Source: Gammaproteobacteria bacterium (GTDB lineage: Bacteria > Pseudomonadota > Gammaproteobacteria > Xanthomonadales > Wenzhouxiangellaceae). Taken from it: DNA of 64,000 bases. Position 1 is the stretch's first letter, and every line of letters begins with the position of its first letter. The notes under the pieces are model-generated. The model searched no databases, was not told where the DNA came from, and worked only from the letters and a program-made list of their open reading frames with translations. Position numbers and translations under genes: made by a program. The DNA is taken from contig JAJFKY010000011.1 in assembly GCA_021772975.1 (NCBI GenBank), positions 124,001 to 188,000 on the forward strand. Reading direction: 5' to 3'. Shown here in pieces: positions 25,756 to 33,786 of this stretch.

Positions 25756-26286
25756 ATGGTACTGATTCGGGAAACATCGTGGAAAGCCGCTCAAACGCAC
25801 GGCGGGCGTGATGAGCTGCAGCATCTGCAGGAAGGCATTTACCATCAGATGATGCTGATGCTGCCGGATAATATCGCCCTGCACCAGTTTTTCTGCTCGC
25901 GCATCAACCACCATCCGGCTCTGCATCTACAGGTGCTGGAACTGCATCCATATACCTCTTTTCTGCGTTTGACCTACGAGTTGCACAGTGCGCAACAGCA
26001 GACCTCCGAGCCCGAAGCGCATATCCGCATGTATCACGATCTGCGCATTGCCGAAGTGACCTCGTTTGACATCCGTCGGGGAATCAACCGAATCGCCGGT
26101 CCGGATCTTGATCCGGCCGCGCTGCTGCGGATCCACTGGCGCCAGAACCGAGCTCTGAGCAAGTGGCTGGACTATCTGCTGCAGCAGGGACACAGCCTGC
26201 GCAGCATGCAGATCAGCAGCCAGGCTTTCCTGCCCAAGCCCGCCCCGCAGCCGGCCACCGCCGATCTGGAGCCGAGCATCGGCTGA
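25756..26286 (+). CDS. DUF1249 family protein (YqiB-like)
   Basis: A 176-residue cytosolic protein of the DUF1249/YqiB family. The diagnostic segment is HIRMYHDLRIAEVTSFD near residues 92-108, comparable to the RLYHDAMVAEVCS block of E. coli YqiB, and it ends in a WLDYLLQQGHS helix like the family. The function of the family is unknown. The last 25 residues are Pro/Ala-rich and extra to the family. tRNA genes with their own promoter follow. Confidence 0.8.
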   Translation: MVLIRETSWKAAQTHGGRDELQHLQEGIYHQMMLMLPDNIALHQFFCSRINHHPALHLQVLELHPYTSFLRLTYELHSAQQQTSEPEAHIRMYHDLRIAEVTSFDIRRGINRIAGPDLDPAALLRIHWRQNRALSKWLDYLLQQGHSLRSMQISSQAFLPKPAPQPATADLEPSIG

Positions 26287-26313
26287 ATCCAAAAGATACT
26301 GGCAACGAAAGGA

Positions 26314-26342
26314 TTGACAGACGTATAATGAACACTTAGTAT
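26314..26342 (+). promoter_or_regulatory. Promoter of the tRNA-Ala/tRNA-Glu unit
   Basis: TTGACA (26314-26319), a 17-base spacer and TAGTAT (26337-26342) lie 18 bases before tRNA-Ala. A GC-rich stretch follows, as is common for stable RNA promoters. Confidence 0.65.
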
Positions 26343-26359
26343 TTCGCGTTCGCTCAATC

Positions 26360-26435
<76 letters not shown>

Positions 26436-26441
26436 AACAGT

Positions 26442-26517
26442 GTCCCCTTCGTCTAGTGGCCTAGGACACCGCCCTTTCACGGCGGTAACAGGGGTTCGAA
26501 CCCCCTAGGGGACGCCA
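26442..26517 (+). tRNA. tRNA-Glu (TTC anticodon)
   Basis: A 76-base gene six bases after tRNA-Ala, with acceptor stem GTCCCC/GGGGAC and encoded CCA. The anticodon stem CCGCC/GGCGG holds CTTTCAC, anticodon TTC. The T-loop is TTCGAAC. It forms one transcription unit with tRNA-Ala. Confidence 0.97.
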
Positions 26518-26527
26518 TATACAAAAT

Positions 26528-26551
26528 AGCCCGCTCAATGCGGGCTTTTTT
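26528..26551 (+). terminator. Terminator of the tRNA unit
   Basis: AGCCCGC-TCAAT-GCGGGCT is followed by TTTTTT, ten bases after tRNA-Glu. Confidence 0.9.
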
Positions 26552-26561
26552 GTATATGTGT

Positions 26562-26647
26562 CACCCTACGGGGGCTAAGAACCCGAAGGGTTCGCGCCGT
26601 TTTGCAGGACAGCAAAACGGGACGCACATTAGTGCGCCCGTAGGGTG
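26562..26647. repeat. Nested inverted repeats after tRNA-Glu (multi-branched element)
   Basis: An outer 11-bp stem, CACCCTACGGG (26562-26572) with CCCGTAGGGTG (26637-26647), encloses three hairpins: GAACCC/GGGTTC, CCGTTTTGC/GCAAAACGG, and GACGCAC/GTGCG with a four-base loop. The whole could fold as a four-way junction in RNA or as a cruciform in DNA. It overlaps the first copy of the 130-bp repeat. Confidence 0.6.
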
Positions 26648-26734
26648 CGAGCCACGGAAGGCGAGCATCAGCCCCCTGTCTGGGTCCCATCAACCTACCT
26701 ATCAAAACTTATTGTTCTCGTAGCGGGCGTACCA
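26604..26734. repeat. 130-bp direct repeat, copy A
   Basis: This runs from GCAGGACAGCAAAACGG to TAGCGGGCGTACCA and matches copy B (26782-26911) closely except for a variable 20-base segment near 26646-26668. The shared second half reads CCCCCTGTCTGGGTCCCATC, then CAAAACTTATTGTTCTCG. No coding potential is evident. Confidence 0.85.
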
Positions 26735-26781
26735 TCACTCTCCAATAGTCTGGTTAAAACTATTCCGGGTTCGACCGATTG

Positions 26782-26911
26782 GCAGGACAGCAAAACGGGA
26801 CGCACATCAGTGCGCCCGCAGGGTGAGCAGCAGGATGCTGCGAATCAGCCCCCTGTCTGGGTCCCATCAACCTGCCCATCAAAACTTATTGTTCTCGTAG
26901 CGGGCGTACCA
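26782..26911. repeat. 130-bp direct repeat, copy B
   Basis: Second copy, 178 bases after copy A. It keeps the GACGCAC/GTGCG hairpin. Its variable segment forms a different small hairpin, CAGCA-GGA-TGCTG. It has lost the CCGTTTTGC arm that flanks copy A. Confidence 0.85.
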
Positions 26912-27204
26912 CAATTCCCCGTATCGAAAGCAGCAGATATAAGGAAATTCCACCTGATGCCCATGCCGAACCCGATACATATTGAAATCACATATAATCG
27001 ACAAGCTGAAAACAGTATTGTATCTGTTTGCGCCGTACGATCTCGAAGCCAAGTTTGACAGGCTTCCGAAAGCATCTATAGACTGGCACCTTATGGAAAC
27101 AAGGGTCCCTGCAGCGTCAAGGCGGGTAAGTTCTTGCGAATAATCTCATTTACTCAAATATCTCTTTGGCGAGCAGGTCAAAGAGCCTGACTTGGGCGTT
27201 TACA
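26912..27204. other. Non-coding stretch before the metallopeptidase gene
   Basis: No gene of normal length is present. A 50-codon frame starting at TTG 26991 and ending at TAA 27141 reads LYLFAPYDLEAKFDRLPKAS in its middle, which looks protein-like and may be the relic of a small gene. No clear promoter was seen for the gene at 27205. Base composition becomes AT-rich from about 27130. Confidence 0.4.
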
Positions 27205-29049
27205 ATGAAAAAATTAATAGTGCTGTTTCTCACCGCAATCAGCACTGAAATTTACGCAGTAAATCTAGGCCATCCTGTTATTCAACTAAATACACAAGTA
27301 ATCTCTCCAGGGATTACCGTGCTCGAAGCAACCGTAGGTCCATTGACCGATGTCGCTGGCGTACAGTTTGATATCCTACTTCCTGCCTCAATTGCGGACG
27401 CTATAGATATTTCGTCCTGCCAGACAAGCACAGAAAATCTGGCTACTGATGATATTTTATTATCGTGTAATGCGTTAACATTTGGCGATACTATTAGGGT
27501 GCGCTACATCATTGCAAGCCTTACACAGCAATCATTATCTGGCGAATTAACACTATCAAACATAAAAATTGATGACCAGAAGATACCAATCGGCTCTTAC
27601 ACAGCTTTGCTTGACCCATGCACATCAACATATGCCGATACTGAAGCAGATGAAGGGCATTTCGCGATTAGCGACATGAAACACCTTCAAATCACTAAAT
27701 CGGCATCAAGCGAAGCCTTAGAGTCTCAAATCCTGAATCTACCGCTCTCCGAGGCAAGCCCACTCTGGTCAAATGAGTTGACACAGATTGAGAGCCTTGG
27801 TGCTAAGAAAGGATACAAGATTGAGTCATTTGCACCAGAATGGAATACTATCCCACGCTATATAAACATGAAGCTTCCGGATGAAAATAAGGAAAGAACT
27901 CTAGCGGTAACTGACGTAATTCGTGCTCAAGATGGAGAAAGTCGAGGCGCATGTGAGATTGATGCAGTTTCTAGCGAGCTGCAGTCTCTCGCATCAAATG
28001 AGACTATTCATGTTCAAGCCAGCGGAGAAAGCATTTATTTAGGCCTCACTTTTACAAAGTCAGGAATGCAGGGGTATGTATCTTCACCAGGGGCAGCATT
28101 TTCAATCAATACGCTCGACAGTGAGTACTGGCTACTTAAAGCAGATGCGCCCGTGCAGCCTGGAAATGATGTATACGATGAGAGCGCTCAGAACAATTTT
28201 CTATCTACCAGCGGACCGGCTTTTGTTTGTCCCGAAATTCCACGTTTTGAAACTATTGATATTGCAATATTTTATTCTGCAGCGGCGGCTAATTTCGTTA
28301 CACAAATGGGAGGCAATATTGAAGATGACATACAAACTTTTGTAGCGGAGACTAACACAGCCTTGGCAAATAGCGTTCAAATACCTACTAGACTTAACCC
28401 AATACTTATTCAACAAACGGATTATGTTGAAAATGGCGATAACTTTAGTTTGATTTCAGCGTTCTTCCGAATTTTCTTAAATGACCAAGGAATACTCCCT
28501 CAAATTCATGCTGACATTGCTAGTTTTGTAGGCGTCTCCTCAACACAAAACTTCTGCACAGGACTTGCACCCCCTATCTTTGATTTTAACAGAGCCATAT
28601 CACTACAAAACGAAATTGTTTCATCAGTGACGGCTCAATGTATCTATGAACCAACAATGGTATTCGCTCATGAGGTTGGGCATTCCCTTGGCGGCCAGCA
28701 TAACCCCAACGCAATAGGGCAGGCACCACCCCCGCCACCTCCCCCGTACGATGATTCGACAGCACCATTTCCCTATTCTTTTGCACACTGGTTTATCGAC
28801 ACTCAAATCAATGAAGGATTCTCGACAATTTTATCAGGAAGAGCTGAATGCTCAGCAGCAACAGGCTCTTTTTGCACCGTAGTTCCGTATTATTCAACAC
28901 CTGGCGCTACATTCAATAGTCAGCCCTTAGGGATCCCAGATGCACGAGATAATTCTCGGTCACTTGACTGCTACGCGCCCCACATAGCACTAAGGCGAAC
29001 TCCGCCTGAAGATATTTACATAGACGGCTTTGAAGGACTTGTGCTTTAA
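27205..29049 (+). CDS. Secreted zinc metallopeptidase (metzincin-like)
   Basis: A 614-residue exported protein with a signal peptide (MKKLIVLFLTAISTEIYA). Residues about 20-140 resemble a cohesin/DUF-like beta domain. The catalytic part has the full metzincin zinc motif HEVGHSLGGQH (His489, Glu490, His493, His499), preceded by IDIAIFYSAAAANFV, the opening strand of M12-type peptidases. A Pro-rich insert (six or more Pro) follows the motif. The protein ends EDIYIDGFEGLVL, a GFE-type tail also seen at 47.2 kb. The gene is distinctly AT-rich relative to its neighbours and lies beside tRNA genes, signs of lateral acquisition. The start is the ATG at the signal peptide, not the upstream GTG-type frame opening. 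Confidence 0.82.
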   Translation: MKKLIVLFLTAISTEIYAVNLGHPVIQLNTQVISPGITVLEATVGPLTDVAGVQFDILLPASIADAIDISSCQTSTENLATDDILLSCNALTFGDTIRVRYIIASLTQQSLSGELTLSNIKIDDQKIPIGSYTALLDPCTSTYADTEADEGHFAISDMKHLQITKSASSEALESQILNLPLSEASPLWSNELTQIESLGAKKGYKIESFAPEWNTIPRYINMKLPDENKERTLAVTDVIRAQDGESRGACEIDAVSSELQSLASNETIHVQASGESIYLGLTFTKSGMQGYVSSPGAAFSINTLDSEYWLLKADAPVQPGNDVYDESAQNNFLSTSGPAFVCPEIPRFETIDIAIFYSAAAANFVTQMGGNIEDDIQTFVAETNTALANSVQIPTRLNPILIQQTDYVENGDNFSLISAFFRIFLNDQGILPQIHADIASFVGVSSTQNFCTGLAPPIFDFNRAISLQNEIVSSVTAQCIYEPTMVFAHEVGHSLGGQHNPNAIGQAPPPPPPPYDDSTAPFPYSFAHWFIDTQINEGFSTILSGRAECSAATGSFCTVVPYYSTPGATFNSQPLGIPDARDNSRSLDCYAPHIALRRTPPEDIYIDGFEGLVL

Positions 29050-29052
29050 ATT

Positions 29053-29694
29053 ATGCAACCAACTAAATTTTTACTATCGCTTATTATTTGTCTGCTGACA
29101 GTCGCATGCGTCAATGCTGAAGCCGGGACAATAACTTTTATCAATTCTTTAACCGACCTCGAAAGCAGGGGCTCCGGCACAAGTGATATCCGGGTCAGTG
29201 CAACAGCAACTCCCGGAGCATTACAGTTTGGCGATTTAGCAGCAATTACTCTAAACGCTACAAACCTTGGGCCTGACGATCAACTTGGAGCTATTGTTTT
29301 TACTCCAGAATTTATTAGAGGTCTCACCTTTCCCCTCGCCGCCACTTGTAATATCGAGCTTTTAGTGCAGCGTAATGAGAATAGAGGTTTCACAGATTTT
29401 CTACTGTTATGGATTATTGATGATTTTATTGCAAACCAGTCGCTTGAATGCGTCATCACTTTTCAAGTCAGCTCTATCGAATTAGGGACCGAAGATATTA
29501 CCTTTATGCATACTGAAATAGCAACCGACCCCAACCCAACGAACAATGAAGCTACGGTTACTTTTCAATACCTTGGCCTTAACGGCGTACCGGTGCCTAC
29601 GCTTTCAGCTATCGGAGCTTTAATTTTTATCGCTATAATCACTCTAATAGCTGTTTTCATCCGTCCACGTATATTTTCCCACAGGTCCATATAA
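29053..29694 (+). CDS. Exported protein with IPTL-CTERM-like sorting signal
   Basis: A 213-residue protein with an N-terminal signal peptide (LLTVACVNA) and a single beta-rich domain containing ITLNATNLGPDD and TDPNPTNNEATVTF, the pattern of DUF11-type repeat domains. The C-terminus has VPVPTLSAIGALIFIAIITL followed by a basic RPRI tail, matching the architecture of IPTL-CTERM signals: Pro-Thr-Leu motif, hydrophobic helix, basic end. Such proteins are anchored and processed by exosortase-like enzymes elsewhere in the genome. It starts three bases after the metallopeptidase stop, so the two form an operon, and it shares the AT-rich composition. Confidence 0.72.
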   Translation: MQPTKFLLSLIICLLTVACVNAEAGTITFINSLTDLESRGSGTSDIRVSATATPGALQFGDLAAITLNATNLGPDDQLGAIVFTPEFIRGLTFPLAATCNIELLVQRNENRGFTDFLLLWIIDDFIANQSLECVITFQVSSIELGTEDITFMHTEIATDPNPTNNEATVTFQYLGLNGVPVPTLSAIGALIFIAIITLIAVFIRPRIFSHRSI

Positions 29695-29801
29695 GTGATC
29701 TTTCCCCTGTAAGATATGCACTCCATGAGAGACAGATACATCTGTCAAAGCAACAACCAATGCATATTCAAACACTTATCAGGTAATGACCCATTGAGTG
29801 A

Positions 29802-30127
29802 TCAATCAGCCAGATAGGCTGGGCAGCTATCCAGTTCACCAATAAACTGGCCGGTATCAACCGCTTCGGAAGTCACCGCGATGCGATCCGCCACGGTGGG
29901 ACAAAAACCAGCGGCGCGCGCCAGTGTCCGCATCAGCTCATAATGGAAAGTGCTGTGCTGACAATCCTGGACCGGTCCGCCGGGTGGAATAACAATGGTC
30001 GCGCAAAAAGGCTGCCCGCTATCCGGATCAAGCCGGTTGGCGATATCTTCGCCGTAGGCAGATACCGTGTTGCTCAGCAGTACGCCGACGATCAGGTTGG
30101 CAGCAGCCAGCCTGCACGGCGGAGCAT
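29802..30127 (-). pseudogene. Frameshifted gene for a small secreted cysteine protein
   Basis: From ATG 30127 the minus strand reads MLRRAGWLLPT and then stops at TGA 30094-30092. Shifting frame by one base right there continues as LIVGVLLSNTVSAYGED, completing a normal signal peptide, and then runs open for about 85 more residues to TGA at 29802. The mature part has four Cys (FCATIVIPPGGPVQDCQHS, AAGFCPT, LDSCPAYLAD). The second frame has no ATG, GTG or TTG start of its own. I read it as one gene broken by a one-base loss, or a sequencing error. Family not recognised. Confidence 0.6.
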
Positions 30128-30398
30128 AAGCTGAAGGATGATTAAGCAGTGGTTTTTGATCGATATAATGACTCCCTGCAATAATAGTTTTGCCCCCAGT
30201 GCCTGCATCAGATAGTAGCTTATTGGCGAATCAGTTGAACAAGCACATACCATTGGCCTGCAACGTTCGCCTGTTACGACAAACCTGGTGCGGGCCGCTG
30301 GTAAAGCAGTGATCACGATGAGCTGTGGCTTAACACCGCTTTGATGCGTCCTGCTTATACTTTGCACATCAAGCTGCCCATGATCTGAAGTCTGACCT

Positions 30399-31268
30399 AT
30401 GCCCAAACTGCTTGCCACACTATTACTTTTGCTGCTGTTGACCGGCTGCTCATCGCGCTTTGCCTACAACAACCTGGATTGGCTGGTGTACTGGTATGTG
30501 GATGACTACGTGGAGCTGGAAAGAGCACAGAAAGCCGCGTTTGATGAAAACCTCGAGCAGTGGCTGGCCTGGCACCGGGAAGAAGAACTGATTCAATACC
30601 GGCGGCATCTGAGCGAGCTGCGGCAGCAATTGAGCGCCGGCAGTTTGTCGCAGCAGCAGTGGCTGGGGCATTTCGAGCGTGGCCGTCAGCATTGGGAGCG
30701 GTTACTGACTCGCGTCAGCCCGCAACTCGTTTCGTTTGCCGTATTGTTATCGGATGAGCAGGTTGATTCGCTGTTTGCCGAAGTGGTCGAAAACAATACC
30801 GAGGCCATGGAAGAGTATCTGGACACCCCCGCGGATGAGCGCTTGCCAGAACGGATCGAAGATATGCAGGAACAGATGGAACGCTGGCTGGGTGATCTGA
30901 GCAGTTTGCAGCAGGATATAATCAGCGATTATGCCGCGCGCCTGAAGCCCACCTTTGCCAGCCGCCAGGATTACCGCCAGCGCGTGCAATCAGCAGCCCG
31001 GCAACTACTGTCCCAGCGACGATCCGAGGCGGACTTTCAGCCCCGTTTGCAGCAGTTGCTGGTTCATCCGGACCAGTATCAGGATGAGCAGCTCAAGCAG
31101 GATTCGTTGCACAATCAGCGGTTATTTGCCCATCTCAGCGCGGTGCTTAACCAGACCCTGTCGGCTAAGCAAAAACAGCATATCGACAAAAAACTGGGCA
31201 AACTGATTGGCGATATTGATGACCTGTTGCCGGACCGCCTGAGGGTACAGATGACCTCAAACGGTTGA
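30399..31268 (+). CDS. DUF6279 family lipoprotein
   Basis: A 289-residue lipoprotein: the signal peptide is almost pure Leu and ends LLTGC (Cys17). The mature start SSRFAYNNLDWLVYWYVDDYVEL is diagnostic for the DUF6279 family. The remainder is predominantly alpha-helical and Gln/Glu-rich. Function unknown; members are common single genes in gammaproteobacteria. The 270 bases upstream hold no recognisable gene. Confidence 0.85.
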   Translation: MPKLLATLLLLLLLTGCSSRFAYNNLDWLVYWYVDDYVELERAQKAAFDENLEQWLAWHREEELIQYRRHLSELRQQLSAGSLSQQQWLGHFERGRQHWERLLTRVSPQLVSFAVLLSDEQVDSLFAEVVENNTEAMEEYLDTPADERLPERIEDMQEQMERWLGDLSSLQQDIISDYAARLKPTFASRQDYRQRVQSAARQLLSQRRSEADFQPRLQQLLVHPDQYQDEQLKQDSLHNQRLFAHLSAVLNQTLSAKQKQHIDKKLGKLIGDIDDLLPDRLRVQMTSNG

Positions 31269-31283
31269 TTCATACCCTGATGG

Positions 31284-32186
31284 TCAGGCGGGTTTACGGA
31301 ACAGCAGTGTCATGCGGTCACTTTCCCCGATCTGCCGGTATTTAAGCTCACCGACTTCGCCTTCCCGCAGCGATGGCGGTAATGACCACACCCCTTCCGG
31401 ATAATCCTTGGTGTCGTCGGGGTTGGCATTAAGTTCGCTTTTGCTGACCAGTTCAAAACCGGCGGCTATCGCCATTTCCACCACTTTAGCCTCAGTAATA
31501 TAGCCGCTTTGAATCATTTGCTCGATACTGGTGCCCTGTTTGGCGCGGTGCTCGACCAACCCCAGCAAACCACCTGGTTTAAGTGCCTTGTACATACTGA
31601 CAAATACTTCGGGCGCATAGTCGCCATTCATCCAGTTATGCACGTTGCGAAACGTCAATACCCGGTCAACACTGCCCGGCGGAGCGATTTCAGGACGCTC
31701 GGGAATGGATAGCCCGGTTACCTGTACCTGGCCAAAGCGCTCTGGATCATTAGCCAGCCAATGGTTGTAATCCCGCTGTACGCGTTGGCGCCAACCGGGG
31801 GTGCGATTGGCTTCCAGTGAAAAGCCTGCCGCGATGTATTGTCCGCAATCACGCAGATACGGCGCGAGTATTTCCGTCCACCAACCGCCGCTGGGCCAGA
31901 TTTCAACCACCGTGTGCCGCGGCTGCACATCAAAAAAGCTCAGCACTTGTTCAGGGTGGCGGTAAATATCGCGTGCCATGCTGTTTTCACGGCGGCGCTG
32001 GTCATTGACCGCAGCATGTAACCGGATCGGCCCATTTTCACAGTCATTCAGTAATTCTGATGCGTTTTCATCAACTTGAGTTACCTCTTGTTGTGCCCTG
32101 GCAGCAGGTTCAGGCGCGCTATCCTGTTCACAACCCAGCAACCCTGTCAGGGTGGCAACCAATACCAAACCCGCCCTGTATGTCAT
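31284..32186 (-). CDS. Predicted exported methyltransferase-fold lipoprotein (COG4798-like)
   Basis: A 300-residue protein with signal peptide and lipobox GLLGC. The mature part has a Rossmann methyltransferase fold: motif I reads VVEIWPSGGWWTEILAPYL, an unusual version of the glycine-rich SAM loop, followed by DRVLTFRNVHNWM and ALKPGGLLGLVEH as later strands. An exported enzyme of this fold is odd, since SAM is cytosolic, so activity is doubtful. Its start overlaps the end of orn by four bases, so it is probably translated in the same transcript. Confidence 0.8.
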   Translation of the reverse strand: MTYRAGLVLVATLTGLLGCEQDSAPEPAARAQQEVTQVDENASELLNDCENGPIRLHAAVNDQRRRENSMARDIYRHPEQVLSFFDVQPRHTVVEIWPSGGWWTEILAPYLRDCGQYIAAGFSLEANRTPGWRQRVQRDYNHWLANDPERFGQVQVTGLSIPERPEIAPPGSVDRVLTFRNVHNWMNGDYAPEVFVSMYKALKPGGLLGLVEHRAKQGTSIEQMIQSGYITEAKVVEMAIAAGFELVSKSELNANPDDTKDYPEGVWSLPPSLREGEVGELKYRQIGESDRMTLLFRKPA

Positions 32187-32743
32187 TTTTCTATCCCTGC
32201 AAACGAACCCATAAACTGGCGGTAATATTTCAGCTCAGTAATTGAGTCACGTACATCCGACAGGGCTTCGTGCTTGCTGTCCTTAGCAAAATCCTCGACC
32301 ACTTCCGGACACCAGCGAACCGCCAGTTCCTTGACGGTGCTGACATCCAGATTGCGGTAGTGGAAAAAACTTTCCAGACGGGGCATCAGGCGCGCCAGAA
32401 AACGCCGGTCCTGACAGATGCTGTTGCCGCACATTGGTGATACCCGGGCCGGTACCAGCGGCGCCAGAAACGCCAGCATCTGCTGCTCGGCACCGGCATA
32501 GTCAAACTCACTGTCCAATACCCGCGACCACAAACCGGACTGGCTGTGGGTACGGGTATTCCAGTCATCCATGGCCTGCAGGCGCTGTTCGGCGTGCTGA
32601 ATGGCGATCACCGGCGCTACCGCGACCTCCTGCAACTGCGCATCCGTTACAATGATGGCGATTTCCAGGATTTCATCGGTGGTTGTATCCAGGCCGGTCA
32701 TTTCCAGGTCAATCCAGATAAGATTTTGCTCGGCTGAACTCAT
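32183..32743 (-). CDS. orn: Oligoribonuclease
   Basis: Degrades the two-to-five-nucleotide end products of mRNA decay and pGpG from cyclic-di-GMP turnover. DEDD-family exonuclease motifs are present: WIDLEMTGLD near the N-terminus, and the terminal HEALSDVRDSI with the catalytic His and Asp. I place the start at the ATG at 32743 (MSSAEQNLIWIDLEMTG, 186 residues), the family length; the frame extends 12 codons further upstream. It is divergent from rsgA, the common arrangement in gammaproteobacteria. Confidence 0.95.
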   Translation of the reverse strand: MSSAEQNLIWIDLEMTGLDTTTDEILEIAIIVTDAQLQEVAVAPVIAIQHAEQRLQAMDDWNTRTHSQSGLWSRVLDSEFDYAGAEQQMLAFLAPLVPARVSPMCGNSICQDRRFLARLMPRLESFFHYRNLDVSTVKELAVRWCPEVVEDFAKDSKHEALSDVRDSITELKYYRQFMGSFAGIEK

Positions 32744-32801
32744 GACAATCCAAAAATAATGATGACAACGCGTAAGCATAGCATTGACTGATCAAGCTTT
32801 A

Positions 32802-33704
32802 ATGACCCAACTGATCTGTGTGGCGTCATGGGGTAACCATGGGCTGGTAGCAGCACCGGATCAGACGATTCTGCCGGTTCAGTATCAACGCCGTGTGGGG
32901 CGTCCACTGTGCGGCGACCGGGTGGATATTGACCTGCAGCCTGACAGTCAGTGGCTGGCTACCCATATCCATCCACGCAGTAACTGTTTTGCCCGCGCTG
33001 ACCGGCGCGGACGGCGGCAGCAGATTGCCGCCAATCTTGATCAGATCGTTGTGGTGCTGGCGCCGGAACCCGCGCCCAGCCGTGATCTGATTGATCGTTA
33101 TCTGGCAGCCGGGGAGATTCTGGGAATTGCCTGTCTGCTGGTATTGAACAAGGTTGATCTGGACGAGTCCGCGCTGGAAGCTCTGCGCGAGCGCTTAAAT
33201 CCTTATCGGCAACTGGGTTACCGGGTGTTGGAGTGCAGTGCCGAAACCGGCCACGGACTGGACCAGCTGGCGCCGGAACTGAGCGGCCGGCAAAGCCTGC
33301 TGGCAGGTCAGTCGGGCGTCGGTAAATCCTCGCTGCTGAATCGCTTAATTCCGGATTTATCGGTGCAGACCAATAGCCTGTCGTCGGCCACCGGCAAAGG
33401 CAAGCACACCACCACCATCGCTAAACTGTATTTTCTGGAGCACTCGGCCGGCTGCATCATCGATTCTCCCGGAGTGTGGGAATACGGGCTGTGGCAGATG
33501 GACAGTGCCGAACTGGCGCATGGTTTTATTGAATTCCGTGAGTTGCTGGGAACCTGCCGCTTTCAGGATTGCCAGCATCGTGCCGAGCCTGGTTGTGCCC
33601 TGCTTGCCCGGGCTGAAAGCGATGCTGTATTTGCCCACCGTCTGGCTTGCTATCAGCGCCTGTTACGTGAGCAGCAACGTTTTGACCAGCCGACGAATTA
33701 TTGA
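32802..33704 (+). CDS. rsgA: Small-subunit ribosome biogenesis GTPase RsgA
   Basis: A circularly permuted GTPase that assists late 30S assembly. After an N-terminal OB-fold, the GTPase motifs appear in permuted order: NKVD (G4), then GQSGVGKSSL (G1), the TTTIAKLY switch region (G2), and DSPGVWEYG (G3). The C-terminal zinc site is CRFQDCQHRAEPGC. Either the ATG at 32802 or an in-frame TTG at 32784 could start it; neither has a strong ribosome-binding site. Divergent from orn. Confidence 0.93.
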   Translation: MTQLICVASWGNHGLVAAPDQTILPVQYQRRVGRPLCGDRVDIDLQPDSQWLATHIHPRSNCFARADRRGRRQQIAANLDQIVVVLAPEPAPSRDLIDRYLAAGEILGIACLLVLNKVDLDESALEALRERLNPYRQLGYRVLECSAETGHGLDQLAPELSGRQSLLAGQSGVGKSSLLNRLIPDLSVQTNSLSSATGKGKHTTTIAKLYFLEHSAGCIIDSPGVWEYGLWQMDSAELAHGFIEFRELLGTCRFQDCQHRAEPGCALLARAESDAVFAHRLACYQRLLREQQRFDQPTNY

Positions 33705-33786
33705 AGCTGTTGAAATACGAATTAACTAGTAGTATGTTGGTATCGAACACACATTCGATTTAATTCTTATTAACGGGATAACATTT

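Noticed and set aside
26538-27075. Open frames across the tRNA-downstream repeats on both strands
   Set aside because: They run through repeats and hairpins, change between the two repeat copies and carry no domain; non-coding structure explains them better.
26442-29700. Genomic island integrated at tRNA-Glu with att sites
   Set aside because: No duplicate of the tRNA-Glu 3' end was found downstream and no integrase is present, so only base composition supports transfer.
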